Shown: positions 43,149 to 52,179 of the stretch, in pieces
How positions within the stretch are numbered: the first letter of the stretch is position 1
Layout: every line of letters begins with the position of its first letter
Source of the DNA: Niabella pedocola
GTDB taxonomy: Bacteria; Bacteroidota; Bacteroidia; Chitinophagales; Chitinophagaceae
Assembly (NCBI RefSeq): GCF_021044425.1
Contig: NZ_JAJNEC010000003.1
Coordinates: forward strand, 1 to 64,000
Length of the DNA: 64,000 nucleotides
Direction of reading: 5' to 3'
Notes under the pieces: model-generated
What the model saw: only the letters and a program-made list of their open reading frames with translations
Told to the model about the DNA's origin: nothing
Databases searched by the model: none
Position numbers and translations under genes: made by a program

Positions 43149-44129
43149 CTAATAGGCTAAATGCTGCCAGTACCATTTTGTAGCTTCTTTTAAACCTTCC
43201 TGTATTGTATGCGTTGGCTGATAGCCTAGTAGTGTCTTTGCCTTTTCTACAGAGGCATGGGAATGAGGAATATCTCCTTCACGACCAGGGCCATAAACAA
43301 CCGGTACATTTTTAATTTCCGGATTGTATTCGCTCAGGTATAACTTCAGCCATTTTACCAGGTCATTGAGCGTTGTTCGGTCTCCAACTGCTGTATTATA
43401 AACAGTATTTGTTGCAGCTGGGTTATTTGTTAACATAGCTATCTCGTTCATCTGTATTACATTGTCTACATATGTAAAATCTCTTGAGTAGTCTCCGGTA
43501 CCGTTGATTGTCGGGCTTTCAAGTTTGATAAACTTTCTTACAAAAAGCGGAATTACCGCAGCGTAAGCCCCGTTCGGATCCTGACGACGGCCAAAGACGT
43601 TGAAATAACGCAGGCCAATTGTTTGCAGGCCGTACGTGCGGCTGAAAATATCCGCATAGAGCTCATTTACGTACTTGGTAATTGCATAGGGCGACAAAGG
43701 GCGTCCGATCTTTTCCTCTATTTTTGGCAGACTTTCTGAATCTCCATAAGTTGATGAACTGGCCGCGTATACAAAACGTGCCACTCCTGCATCTCGTGCT
43801 GCTATTAGCATATTTAAAAATCCAGATACATTTACATCGTTTGTAGTTATGGGGTCTTTTATCGAACGGGGTACAGAACCTAAGGCTGCCTGGTGTAAAA
43901 TATAAGAAACACCAGTAGCGGCAATTTTACAGGTCTCCGGTTCACGAATGTCACCCTCTATCAATTGAAAATTCTTATTCGAAAGAAAAGGGTCAATATT
44001 GTGCCTGTGGCCGGTGGAGAAATTGTCCAGAATCCGTACAACATATCCCCTGGCTAAAAAGTGCTCAGCAAGATTGGAGCCTATAAATCCTGCTCCACCC
44101 GTAATTAGTATTATTTTCTTTCCCTCCAT
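43149..44129 (-). CDS. wbpP: UDP-N-acetylglucosamine 4-epimerase (WbpP/TviC-like)
   Basis: The 326-residue SDR has LITGGAGFIGSNLAEHFL, HQAALGSVPRSIKDPITTNDVNVSGFLNML, AASSSTYGDSESLPKIEE, SPYAITKYVNELYADIF (Tyr/Lys) and RYFNVFGRRQDPNGAYAAVIP, all closely matching WbpP. It interconverts UDP-GlcNAc and UDP-GalNAc. It directly abuts the wzc stop codon and suggests a GalNAc residue in the polymer. Confidence 0.93.
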   Translation of the reverse strand: MEGKKIILITGGAGFIGSNLAEHFLARGYVVRILDNFSTGHRHNIDPFLSNKNFQLIEGDIREPETCKIAATGVSYILHQAALGSVPRSIKDPITTNDVNVSGFLNMLIAARDAGVARFVYAASSSTYGDSESLPKIEEKIGRPLSPYAITKYVNELYADIFSRTYGLQTIGLRYFNVFGRRQDPNGAYAAVIPLFVRKFIKLESPTINGTGDYSRDFTYVDNVIQMNEIAMLTNNPAATNTVYNTAVGDRTTLNDLVKWLKLYLSEYNPEIKNVPVVYGPGREGDIPHSHASVEKAKTLLGYQPTHTIQEGLKEATKWYWQHLAY

Positions 44130-46523
44130 TTATGAACGTTTGAATAGTTGTTTGATCGATGTAATAGCCGTTTTTTTTGTGTGTTTCTGATCATTGCCAT
44201 ATCCATATCCATACCCGTACCCGTATCCATATCCATAAGAGTTCTTGGGCTTTGCATCATTTAAAACAATCATCAAATTGTTTAATTTTTTATTGCTGTA
44301 TATATCCTGAACAACATTGAGCTGTTCTTTAAACGTATAATTGTATCTTACTACATATACACTAAGGTTCGCGAAATTGCCCAATGTGAATGCATCCGAC
44401 ACCTGGCCAACCGGAGGACAGTCGATAATGATGTGATCAAACTCCTGTTTCAGGATGCTAAACAGCTCGGTAATGCGCCCGTTTAGCAGTAACTCCGAGG
44501 GATTGGGAGGAATCGGACCGGATCCGATTACATACATTCCTTTTAGTTCCTGAACAGGCTGCAACAGGTCTGATGGTTTCAGATTCCGGTCTACTACAAA
44601 GTTTGAAATGCCTTTGGCTGAAGCTATGCCCAGCCCTTTTAATAGCTTGGGTTTGCGCAGGTCAAATTCCAAAAGCACTACTTTCTTACCGCTAAGTACC
44701 AAACTGGCACCCAGATTTGTACAGAAAAAGGTTTTTCCCTCTCCGCTCATACTGGACGTTGTTAAAATTATTTTGTCATCTTCTCCCGAGGTGGCAAACT
44801 TAAGATTGCTTCGGATCAGCCGGAACATCTCAGATATAGGCGTACGGGTATTTTCTTTTACCACCAGCTCCTCGCTAGACTGGGCATGCATGATTTCTCC
44901 TAAAATCGGAATATTGGTTCGGGAAAGGATGTCTCTTTGCAACCGTACTTTATCATTCAGCAGATCTGCAAAATACATGATGCACAACGGAATAATGAAG
45001 CCTAATAGCAGGGAGCCCAGGTAAATCAGACCTTTTTTGGGAGACACAGGAATTTTACCGGAGGCGGTTTCATCAATAATCCTTGAATTAGAAACCGTAG
45101 CCGCAAGGGAGATCAGGGATTCTTCTTTTTTTTGCAGCAGGTATTGATAAATGGTTTGTTTAATACCCTGTTCCCGCTGGATCTCCAGTAATTGGCGTTC
45201 AACTGCAGGAACGGTTTTAATCTTTGATTGGAACTGCCCATAATCCTGGTTAATCAACCCTTTTGTAACTGAAACTCCTTTTTGCAGGTTGCGTATATTT
45301 TCAGCAATGCTTTTACGAACGGTGCTAAGATCGTTGTCGATGTTCTGCACCAGGATATTCCCGGGTTCAATCGTGGTGAGTGCCTGTTGGCGTTTAAGCT
45401 GAAGGCTGTTAAAGCTTTCGATAAGGCCGTTAAGGGTTGGGTCCTGGATGCCTAAAGAGGAGGGCACCAGTGAATGCTCATTTCCTGGCTTGCTAATATA
45501 GGACTGCAGGGAAGTAAGAATGGATGCCTGGAGTTTAGCATCTTCCAGCTTCTGATATAATCCCTGGGTTTGGGTCATATACTGGGTGATGTCTGAGGTT
45601 ACATCGGTGATCTGGTTCTTCTCTTTAAAGTCCGATACCTTTTTTTCAACACCTGAAAGCTCGCCCACCAATGTTCGCAAACGATCGTCGATAAATGCAA
45701 CGGTATTCCTGGAAACGATATTCTTATCGTCAACAGCATCCTGGTTATAAACTTCAATGAGTTTATTAATGATGTCGATGGCTTTTTGTGAAACGGGGTC
45801 CTTCACTGTAATGATAATGGTACTGGTTTGCTGGTCGCTTACATCAATAGACATGTTTTTGGCATAGATTTCTGCATACTCTTTAATGTTGTTAAAGCGA
45901 AGCAGGATCTTGTCATTGGTAAACCGATATTTGGGATTGGGAGTAATGCTGAACGTTCCAAAAGGCATTTGTATTTTTTGCCCGAAGCGAAACGTTTGCG
46001 ATTTCCCTTCGTCTTGTGTGAGTACAAAGCTGGATTGGGTTTCATTTACAGAAACCGAATATTCTTCAATATCTTTTTTTAAAAGAGTGTCTTCATTGAG
46101 TGTGTCAATTTGTATAATGAATGGACTGTTGATCCCATAGGCTTCAGAAGTACGTATATTGCCCTGTACGAATTGCGTGGGCTGTAAACCGGGTAATTGT
46201 CGCATGGCCCTCTGCAGGAGGCTTTTACTCTTTAAGACGCGCACTTCGTTATCTACATTTTTGGTAATATTAAGGATGTCCAGATCCTGGAACATCTGCA
46301 TCGCATCTGCCGCGCCGGCGCCGCCTTTTTTATCGTCTTTTACAAGCAACTCAGCCGTTGTTTGATACACGGGAGTTGTATAGCGTAAATAAAAAAAAGC
46401 GAGGATCAGGCAAATAAGTACACCCAATACAAACCAATACCAGTTACGGGTATAGCGTGTGATCTCAGCGCGTAAATTAAGCTCTCTGGGTTGGTCAACG
46501 GATGTTAAAGGTTCTTCGTTCAT
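44130..46523 (-). CDS. wzc: Wzc-like polysaccharide co-polymerase / BY-kinase
   Basis: The 797-residue inner-membrane protein has a first helix (about 31-50), a periplasmic Wzz-type domain with long coiled coil, and a second helix (about 497-517). The cytoplasmic kinase has Walker A SSMSGEGKTFFCTNLG near residue 590, Walker A' VVLLEFDLRKPKLL and Walker B HIIIDCPPVGQVSDAF. The C-terminal tail is a run of Tyr-Gly pairs (about residues 766-780), presumably the autophosphorylated tyrosine cluster. It controls chain length and couples to Wza, encoded 49 bases upstream. Confidence 0.95.
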   Translation of the reverse strand: MNEEPLTSVDQPRELNLRAEITRYTRNWYWFVLGVLICLILAFFYLRYTTPVYQTTAELLVKDDKKGGAGAADAMQMFQDLDILNITKNVDNEVRVLKSKSLLQRAMRQLPGLQPTQFVQGNIRTSEAYGINSPFIIQIDTLNEDTLLKKDIEEYSVSVNETQSSFVLTQDEGKSQTFRFGQKIQMPFGTFSITPNPKYRFTNDKILLRFNNIKEYAEIYAKNMSIDVSDQQTSTIIITVKDPVSQKAIDIINKLIEVYNQDAVDDKNIVSRNTVAFIDDRLRTLVGELSGVEKKVSDFKEKNQITDVTSDITQYMTQTQGLYQKLEDAKLQASILTSLQSYISKPGNEHSLVPSSLGIQDPTLNGLIESFNSLQLKRQQALTTIEPGNILVQNIDNDLSTVRKSIAENIRNLQKGVSVTKGLINQDYGQFQSKIKTVPAVERQLLEIQREQGIKQTIYQYLLQKKEESLISLAATVSNSRIIDETASGKIPVSPKKGLIYLGSLLLGFIIPLCIMYFADLLNDKVRLQRDILSRTNIPILGEIMHAQSSEELVVKENTRTPISEMFRLIRSNLKFATSGEDDKIILTTSSMSGEGKTFFCTNLGASLVLSGKKVVLLEFDLRKPKLLKGLGIASAKGISNFVVDRNLKPSDLLQPVQELKGMYVIGSGPIPPNPSELLLNGRITELFSILKQEFDHIIIDCPPVGQVSDAFTLGNFANLSVYVVRYNYTFKEQLNVVQDIYSNKKLNNLMIVLNDAKPKNSYGYGYGYGYGYGYGNDQKHTKKTAITSIKQLFKRS
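44184..44228. repeat. Hexanucleotide tract encoding the Wzc Tyr-Gly tail
   Basis: On the plus strand the tract reads as repeated CCATAT/CCGTAC-type hexamers encoding alternating Gly-Tyr. Unit-number change by slippage would alter the number of phosphorylatable tyrosines without a frameshift. Confidence 0.8.
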
Positions 46524-46572
46524 TTAGAAGGAATAAATGGTTAACGTAAAAAAAAGCAACAGGCCGTATCAA

Positions 46573-47427
46573 TTAACGGAGCAGCGAGGCCAGGATTACG
46601 GCAATGGCCGAAATGCCTGCTGTGGCAATGGGTACCCAGCGATAGTTGCTCGCATCGGCCTGCCGGGCCTTCAGGGTATTCTCCGGCTGTACATATACTA
46701 CATCATTCTGTTGCAGGTAGAAATAGGGCGAATTAAACACATTCTTATCTGCCAGGTTAATTCGCTGCATGGTACGGGCGCCATCTTTTTCACGGATTAC
46801 CAGTATATTTTCGCGGATGGCATAAGGTGTAAGGTCGCCGGCCATACCCAGGGCCTCCAGTACGTTCACCCGCTCATCCGGAACATTGAAGGACCCCGGG
46901 CGGGTCACTTCGCCAATTACGGTTACCTTATAATTAAGAAAACGGATATTTACAATGGGTGTTTTAGCGGTTTTAGCTACCTCCGCAGTGATCTTATCCT
47001 GTGCTTCCTTGCGGGTAAGCCCAGATACGTCTACTTTACCAAGAACCGGAAGATTTACCTGACCGTTTTCATCAACCAGGTAGCCGTTCCGTGCCGGATC
47101 CGAACTGGCAGTGCCGGTACCGGCTGCGGTTGCGGTGGCGGGTACGATAGCTGTGGTTACGGGCGTTTGGGGGGCAGCCCCGGTGCTGAAAAGCTGGTTG
47201 TACTCGGGGCTGAGGGTCGTGATTGTGATGCCAAGAATATCGCCCTTTTCGATTTTTGCACTCATTTTGTTGACTATCTGAGCCGTATCTCCTCCGGGAG
47301 GCAGATTATTAAAGTACACAAGATTCCTGTTCGTACTGCAGGAGGGGGCTACAAATACGATAAGGAAGATGAGTAATATGCATACTCCTTCCCTGGGCTT
47401 AAAGGGGGCGTTTTCGAGTATTTTCAT
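46573..47427 (-). CDS. wza: Wza-like outer-membrane polysaccharide export lipoprotein
   Basis: The 284-residue protein has a lipoprotein signal with Cys30 (VAPSCST). A polysaccharide-export domain (KIEKGDILGITITTLSPEYNQLF), SLBB-like segments (VNLPVLGKVDVSGLTRKEAQDKI and VTVIGEVTRPGSFNVPDERVNVLEALGMAGDLTPYA) and a C-terminal hydrophobic helix follow (about 262-282). A Gly/Ala/Thr-rich low-complexity linker is inserted near residues 80-105. It is the first gene of the exopolysaccharide operon, with its own promoter. Confidence 0.94.
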   Translation of the reverse strand: MKILENAPFKPREGVCILLIFLIVFVAPSCSTNRNLVYFNNLPPGGDTAQIVNKMSAKIEKGDILGITITTLSPEYNQLFSTGAAPQTPVTTAIVPATATAAGTGTASSDPARNGYLVDENGQVNLPVLGKVDVSGLTRKEAQDKITAEVAKTAKTPIVNIRFLNYKVTVIGEVTRPGSFNVPDERVNVLEALGMAGDLTPYAIRENILVIREKDGARTMQRINLADKNVFNSPYFYLQQNDVVYVQPENTLKARQADASNYRWVPIATAGISAIAVILASLLR

Positions 47428-47459
47428 AAATATCGAGGGTTTCGAGCATTGAATCTTCG

Positions 47460-47487
47460 CAAAGATACTATTGCAATTTTTAAGAAA
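47460..47487 (-). promoter_or_regulatory. Promoter of the exopolysaccharide operon
   Basis: On the minus strand TATCTTTG (47467-47460) matches TAnnTTTG exactly, and TTTC (47487-47484) lies 16 bases upstream at the -33 position. It would start transcription about 25 bases before the wza start codon. Confidence 0.5.
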
Positions 47488-47643
47488 CGCTTTTTTAGAA
47501 ATGTTTTATTTATACCTTGTTATACATACGTTTTAACGAAATGTCATAGAGGACCCAAAAAATAGGCCTGAATGTTTTTAGCTAAAATTTCAGGTTATCC
47601 TTCAGAAATTCTTAATTTCGACGCGTATCAAGAAGAAAAAATT

Positions 47644-48618
47644 ATGCCACAAGATCAGGTTAGACAATTTTTAGATTTTGAAAAGCCAATTAAGGACCTT
47701 TTGGATGAAATTGAATTAACAAAAGAACGTACAGAGAAAACCAAGATCGATCTTTCCGACCAGGTGACCCAGCTGGAGCAAAAAGTGGCCGAAACGCGTA
47801 AAAGCATTACGCGGAATCTTACTGACTGGCAACGTGTTCAGTTAAGCCGGCATCCGGACCGTCCATACACACATAAATATATTGAGTTGATGACCGATAA
47901 TTATGTGGAATTGTATGGCGACCGTAATATCAAAGACGATAAAGCGATGGTGGGCGGATTTGCTACACTTGATGATCAAACGGTTATGATCATCGGGCAG
48001 CAAAAAGGATCCAATACTAAAAAAAGGCAGCTGCGTAATTTCGGAATGGCCAACCCGGAAGGATACCGCAAGGCGTTACGGCTGATGAAACTGGCAGAGA
48101 AATTTAACAAACCGGTTATTACCCTCATCGACACACCGGGAGCTTTTCCCGGCCTGGAAGCGGAAGAGCGGGGGCAGGGAGAGGCAATTGCCCGCAATAT
48201 TTATGAAATGATGCGCCTGAAAGTACCGGTGATCTGCGTAATCATCGGCGAGGGAGCCAGCGGTGGTGCATTGGGAATTGGTGTGGGCGACCGTGTTTTT
48301 ATGATGGAAAATACCTGGTACACCGTTATTTCACCGGAGAACTGCTCTACTATTTTGTGGCGCAGCTGGGATTTTAAAATGAAAGCTGCGGAACAACTGA
48401 AGTTGACGTCTGCCAAAATGAATGAATTCGGCCTTATAGACGGTATCATACCGGAACCGGATGGTGGCGCTCATTGGGATTATTCCATTGCAGCGCGCAA
48501 TCTTAAAAAGCAGCTGATCGCTTCGCTGAAGGAACTAAGACCCATGGATCCTCAAAAGCGGATCAACGAACGGATCGAGAAATTTTCAAAGATGGGATTC
48601 TGGGAGGAATATAAATAG
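47644..48618 (+). CDS. accA: Acetyl-CoA carboxylase carboxyltransferase subunit alpha
   Basis: AccA with AccD transfers the carboxyl group from biotin to acetyl-CoA, the first step of fatty-acid synthesis. I use the ATG at 47644 (MPQDQVRQFLDFEKPIKDLL, 324 aa), the usual AccA start; the frame extends 24 codons further upstream. Key segments are RHPDRPYTHKYIELMTDNYVELYGDR, FGMANPEGYRKALRLMKLAEKF, TLIDTPGAFPGLEAEERGQGEAIA and GEGASGGALGIGVGDRV. Transcribed divergently from wza. Confidence 0.96.
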   Translation: MPQDQVRQFLDFEKPIKDLLDEIELTKERTEKTKIDLSDQVTQLEQKVAETRKSITRNLTDWQRVQLSRHPDRPYTHKYIELMTDNYVELYGDRNIKDDKAMVGGFATLDDQTVMIIGQQKGSNTKKRQLRNFGMANPEGYRKALRLMKLAEKFNKPVITLIDTPGAFPGLEAEERGQGEAIARNIYEMMRLKVPVICVIIGEGASGGALGIGVGDRVFMMENTWYTVISPENCSTILWRSWDFKMKAAEQLKLTSAKMNEFGLIDGIIPEPDGGAHWDYSIAARNLKKQLIASLKELRPMDPQKRINERIEKFSKMGFWEEYK

Positions 48619-48680
48619 GTTTCCTGTTCCGGGTTTCAGGTTTTTGGGTTGCTGCCCTGCCGGATACTGAAACCCAAGGT

Positions 48681-48763
48681 TCAAATCCTAAATTCCAAAT
48701 CTCAAGCCTCAATTCTCGAATCTCAAATCTGGTATCTCAAATTCAACTCTCAACTCATATCTC
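48681..48763. repeat. Degenerate AATCTCAA-type low-complexity tract
   Basis: Between accA and dapA, a run of variants of CAAATCTC/CAATTCTC covers about 80 bases up to just before dapA. It is not a tRNA despite one GGTTCAAATCC stretch, because no stems form. Confidence 0.7.
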
Positions 48764-48771
48764 TTACATAA

Positions 48772-49665
48772 ATGTCATTACAACAAAAATTTACAGGAAC
48801 AGGTATTGCTATTGTTACGCCGTTTCACGAAGACCGCTCCATTGACTGGGCAAGTTTTGAAAAACTGATCCATTTCTGGATTGAAAATAAAATTGAGTAC
48901 CTGGTAGCTGTAGGTACAACCGGCGAAAGTGCCACACAAACCCGGGAGGAAGAGCAGCAGGTATTTGATTTTGTAAAGCAGGTAAGTTCCGGCCGTGTGC
49001 CGTTGGTAGCCGGTGTAGGCGGCAATGATACCCGGGAAGTGCTGGAGGCATTTGGAAATATGAAGCTGGATGGTTATGATGCGATCCTTTCTGTATCACC
49101 TTATTATAATAAGCCCCGCCAGGAAGGGATTTACCAGCATTATAAAGCATTGAATGACGCGGCTCCGTTGCCGATCATTATGTACAATGTGCCGGGCCGC
49201 ACCGGTATGAGTGTTTCGGTAGAAACGACGTTACGTATTGCACATGATTGTAAAAATATCTTTGCAACAAAGGAAGCCTCCGGAAGTTTTGAGCAGGTGA
49301 ACCAGATCATGAAGAACAAACCTGCTGACTTTATGCTGATCAGCGGCGACGATGCTATTACCCTTCCGATGATCGCCTGTGGCGCAAAGGGATTGATTTC
49401 TGTAGTAGCGAATGCCTATCCTAAAGACTATGCGGATATGGTACGCCTTTGCCTGGCCGGTAAATTTGAAGAAGCGCTGCCCCTGCATCTGAAATACCTG
49501 GATATGGTAGATGCAATGTTTAAAGAGGGCAGCCCCTCCGGTGTAAAATATGTACTGCATAAAATGGGCTATTGCAATAACACGATGCGGTTACCGGTAG
49601 TTCCCATCAGCAGCACGCACGAAGCGCACCTGGATCAGCTGATGGCTTCTATTGCCGTTTCCTAA
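48772..49665 (+). CDS. dapA: 4-hydroxy-tetrahydrodipicolinate synthase
   Basis: DapA condenses pyruvate with aspartate semialdehyde in the lysine/meso-diaminopimelate pathway. The 297-residue TIM barrel has GTTGES at 48-53, SPYYNKP at 109-115, Tyr138 in IIMYNVPGRTG and the Schiff-base Lys167 (FATKEASG). Length is standard. A rho-independent terminator follows. Confidence 0.96.
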   Translation: MSLQQKFTGTGIAIVTPFHEDRSIDWASFEKLIHFWIENKIEYLVAVGTTGESATQTREEEQQVFDFVKQVSSGRVPLVAGVGGNDTREVLEAFGNMKLDGYDAILSVSPYYNKPRQEGIYQHYKALNDAAPLPIIMYNVPGRTGMSVSVETTLRIAHDCKNIFATKEASGSFEQVNQIMKNKPADFMLISGDDAITLPMIACGAKGLISVVANAYPKDYADMVRLCLAGKFEEALPLHLKYLDMVDAMFKEGSPSGVKYVLHKMGYCNNTMRLPVVPISSTHEAHLDQLMASIAVS

Positions 49666-49686
49666 TCCTGTTGATATTATTTGCTG

Positions 49687-49715
49687 AAAGCCTCCATACA
49701 GGAGGCTTTTTCTTT
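49687..49715 (+). terminator. Terminator after dapA
   Basis: AAAGCCTCC (49687-49695) and GGAGGCTTT (49701-49709) form 9-bp arms with loop ATACA, followed by TTTCTTTT. Confidence 0.85.
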
Positions 49716-50028
49716 TAGATACGATGCTACGAGATGTTGAGCGAAGCTCCTGCTTTTAATGGCAGCAGGGCCGCTTTGTGCGGGCACTGCTGCATTTAGT
49801 GTAACAGAAACTTTTGTTCCGGGGATCGGCTCTTAGCCGGGCCATCAGGGTCTGCGTAAAGAAATCCCTATGATTTCGCAAAATTGTAGCAAGGTAAAAT
49901 GTAGCAATTTTTTTTGTTACAAAAAACAGTGCTACAAAATTGTGAATCGTCCTGGAAAAAGTTGACAGTTTGACGGTCCTGGAAAAATAGCTGGATGGTC
50001 GACGCTATTGCTTAAAAACACTTTAGGA
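49716..50028. other. Gene-free interval with unexplained repeats
   Basis: No convincing gene. TTGTAGCA occurs at 49884-49891 and inverted (TGCTACAA) at 49930-49937, with a related ATGTAGCA between, around a T-rich/A-rich palindrome (49906-49926). GTCCTGGAAAAA occurs twice, at 49949 and 49976, 27 bases apart. Confidence 0.5.
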
Positions 50029-51378
50029 TTACACCGGTATTCTGTTGTCTTCTTCGGTAAACCGGATCGCATATTGCTGCAGTTCCAGGAGGATGGGTTC
50101 ATAAATTTCTTTGATGGTGGGGATCTGCAAACCGGTTGCGCGGATCTGTCCGCTTAAGATCAGCTTTGCCGCAATACCCAGCGGAAGTCCTACTGTTTTG
50201 GCCATGGCCGTATGCCCCGCATCGGTTCCTTTTACCACCAGCGAACTGGTGATTTGCCGCTGCAGTCCCTGCACCTGGTAGGCAATTTCATGAATCATAA
50301 CGATCATATCCCGGTCGTCGGCAGCCAGCGGAAGCCTTGTCTCCAGCAGGTATTGCAGAATGTCTGCAGAAACTGTTGCCTGTGGCGGAATGCGTTCCGT
50401 ATCCAGTAATCCCAGATAGCGGAACAAGGTGTCAACCCGTTGCTGCTCTGCTGCCGGTACATAACGTTGCAGAAAATCCTCGAAGGTGGGAGAGCGGGTA
50501 TGGAAGTTTAAACAGGCCGTAAACCATGCGGCGATGGATTGATTGCGATAACTGTTGATCAGCCCGGTATCGGTCAAGGCAGACAGTCCGGCCTTTACAA
50601 TGAAGTTCCAGGCAATGCAGAAACCGGGATGCCGGATTGTGGTGCGGATAACGGTATCCGCCGTTTCCAATTGGTATACCGGGATGTACGTGAGCGAATT
50701 CCGGTTGGGGTAGCAGGCCCATTTTCCCAGTGCGGGTACTTCGAGCGTGGTACAGTTTTCAAAAACTGCATCGTAGGAAATTTCAATCAGGGTTCCGTTT
50801 TCTTTATAAACCGCTCCTGCAGAACCGGCCAGCGCAATATTGCGCGGATTCCAGCTGATCTTGTAATGCCAGGGATTGTTATCGTTTTCCGGGGCGATCA
50901 ATCCTCCGCAATGAGATTTGAAACCTGTGATCATACCTCCGTTCTGCCGGATACGGTCAAGGAGCTGCATGGCGCTCATATGATCGATGCCGGGATCTAA
51001 TCCGGTTTCACAAAGAAACAAAAGTCCGCGGGCTTCAATGGATGCTTTCAGTTGGAGCAGTGCTTCATCAATATAAGAGGCCGTCAGCAGGTTTCTTCCG
51101 ATATCCAGGCAATCCCGGGCTACAAAAATATGGAGGGCCGGCGGCAGCATAGAGATCACGATATCGGCTTCGGTGATCAGTGCTCGTCTGAGCGCTGCGT
51201 CCTCCGTATGTAATGCAATGGCTTTACCACTTGGGTGATTGTTAAGCTTGCTTTGTGCCAGCTCCGGGTTAGCCTCTGCAATAGTGAGCTGCCAGTGCTC
51301 CTGTGCCGCATGATCCAGCAAATAGCGGATCAGCACCGTGGCCGATTTCCCAGCTCCGAAAAGAAGGATCTTTTTCAT
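50029..51378 (-). CDS. Saccharopine dehydrogenase-family oxidoreductase
   Basis: The 449-residue protein begins KKILLFGAGKSATVLIRYLLD, a Rossmann nucleotide site, then ITEADIVISMLPPALHIFVARDCL and LFLCETGLDPGIDHMSAMQLLDRI, as in saccharopine reductase (LYS9/LYS1-like) proteins of Bacteroidota. Role in lysine metabolism is plausible, since dapA is the previous gene, but the true substrate is not known. Confidence 0.88.
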   Translation of the reverse strand: MKKILLFGAGKSATVLIRYLLDHAAQEHWQLTIAEANPELAQSKLNNHPSGKAIALHTEDAALRRALITEADIVISMLPPALHIFVARDCLDIGRNLLTASYIDEALLQLKASIEARGLLFLCETGLDPGIDHMSAMQLLDRIRQNGGMITGFKSHCGGLIAPENDNNPWHYKISWNPRNIALAGSAGAVYKENGTLIEISYDAVFENCTTLEVPALGKWACYPNRNSLTYIPVYQLETADTVIRTTIRHPGFCIAWNFIVKAGLSALTDTGLINSYRNQSIAAWFTACLNFHTRSPTFEDFLQRYVPAAEQQRVDTLFRYLGLLDTERIPPQATVSADILQYLLETRLPLAADDRDMIVMIHEIAYQVQGLQRQITSSLVVKGTDAGHTAMAKTVGLPLGIAAKLILSGQIRATGLQIPTIKEIYEPILLELQQYAIRFTEEDNRIPV

Positions 51379-51488
51379 GTCCTACAAGTTAATCAATTCC
51401 GGTGAATCCGATTTCTTTTACCATCCAAAACCGTGGCTGTATCGATGATTTTGCCGGGAGCGGCAACAAGGTGATAAGTTGCGTTTTT

Positions 51489-51584
51489 TATCATGCTGTT
51501 CCGATCAATCGGGATGTTTCAGCATCTATCGTTGTTAGGTCCTGAAACAGGAATAGATCCCTGAAGGGCCGGGGATGACATCTT
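51489..51584. repeat. Structured intergenic repeat, copy R2
   Basis: It runs from ATCATGCTGTTCCGATCAATCGGGA-like sequence to GGGGATGACATCTT, with the same CCGAT/ATCGG hairpin and GTTTCAG/CTGAAAC pair as R1. The last hairpin is diverged (CCCTGAAGGGCCGGGG). Confidence 0.85.
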
Positions 51585-51606
51585 AAGGGCGGCAAATCAC
51601 TTTTTA

Positions 51607-51703
51607 TGTCATGCTGTCCCGATGTATCGGGATGTTTCAGCATCTATCGTTGTTAGGTCCTGAAACAGGAATAGATCCCGGAACAGGTCCGGGATGACAT
51701 CTT
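51607..51703. repeat. Structured intergenic repeat, copy R3
   Basis: Nearly identical to R1, including TGTCAT/ATGACA ends and ATCCCGGA-ACAGG-TCCGGGAT. The first hairpin reads CCCGATGTATCGGG, still self-complementary. Confidence 0.87.
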
Positions 51704-51722
51704 CAGAACGACAAAAAGAATA

Positions 51723-51752
51723 GAATCGGGGAATGGTTTGGGATGACATCTT
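51723..51752. repeat. Structured intergenic repeat, 3' fragment R4
   Basis: AATCGGGGAATGGTTTGGGATGACATCTT corresponds to the last hairpin and end of R1/R3 only, in diverged form. The rest of 51379-51857 holds no other gene. Confidence 0.6.
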
Positions 51753-51857
51753 AAGGACGGCAAAAGAAGATTGTTTTCAAAGGATACTACATCTTCATGG
51801 TTAACAAAATTAAGTTTGTTATCTTACAGAAGCATTGCACCTGTAACCTGTGAAGCC

Positions 51858-52154
51858 ATGCGTATCATTACTTACTCTGTTTATATCGTTTCCAATTATT
51901 TAAGAACCGTATTGTACATCGGTGTTACGAACGATCTTGTTCGCAGGATGCAGGAACACAAAAGCGGGGATGGAGCGGGATTTACCGCCCGGTATCATTG
52001 TTATTACCTGGTGTATTATGAGGATTTCTCCGACATCCGGAATGCTATCGCACGGGAAAAGCAGCTGAAACGATGGCACCGGGAATGGAAACTGAACTTG
52101 ATCAGGGAACAAAATCCAGATATGAAAGATCTTTCCGATGAATGGTTGCAGTAA
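51858..52154 (+). CDS. GIY-YIG endonuclease-domain protein
   Basis: The ATG at 51858 gives 98 residues: YSVYIVSNYLRTVLYIGVTNDLVRRMQEH (the GIY and YIG motifs as VYI and YIG with the catalytic Arg), then FTARYHCYYLVYYEDF and IAREKQLKRWHREWKLNLI with the conserved Glu. This single-domain type is common in Bacteroidota and of unknown role. The frame extends upstream to 51771 without family character. Copies R2-R4 of the structured repeat lie immediately before it and R5 immediately after it, so gene and repeats form one cassette. Confidence 0.88.
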   Translation: MRIITYSVYIVSNYLRTVLYIGVTNDLVRRMQEHKSGDGAGFTARYHCYYLVYYEDFSDIRNAIAREKQLKRWHREWKLNLIREQNPDMKDLSDEWLQ

Positions 52155-52179
52155 TCGTTGAGTCAGATCACGCTTTCGT

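Noticed and set aside
48676..48700. tRNA-like GGTTCAAATCC segment before dapA
   Set aside because: No T-stem, acceptor stem or anticodon arm can be formed; it belongs to the low-complexity tract.
51489..51703. Attachment sites or an insertion sequence at the structured repeats
   Set aside because: No transposase or integrase gene and no target duplication visible; the GIY-YIG link is kept only as a hypothesis.
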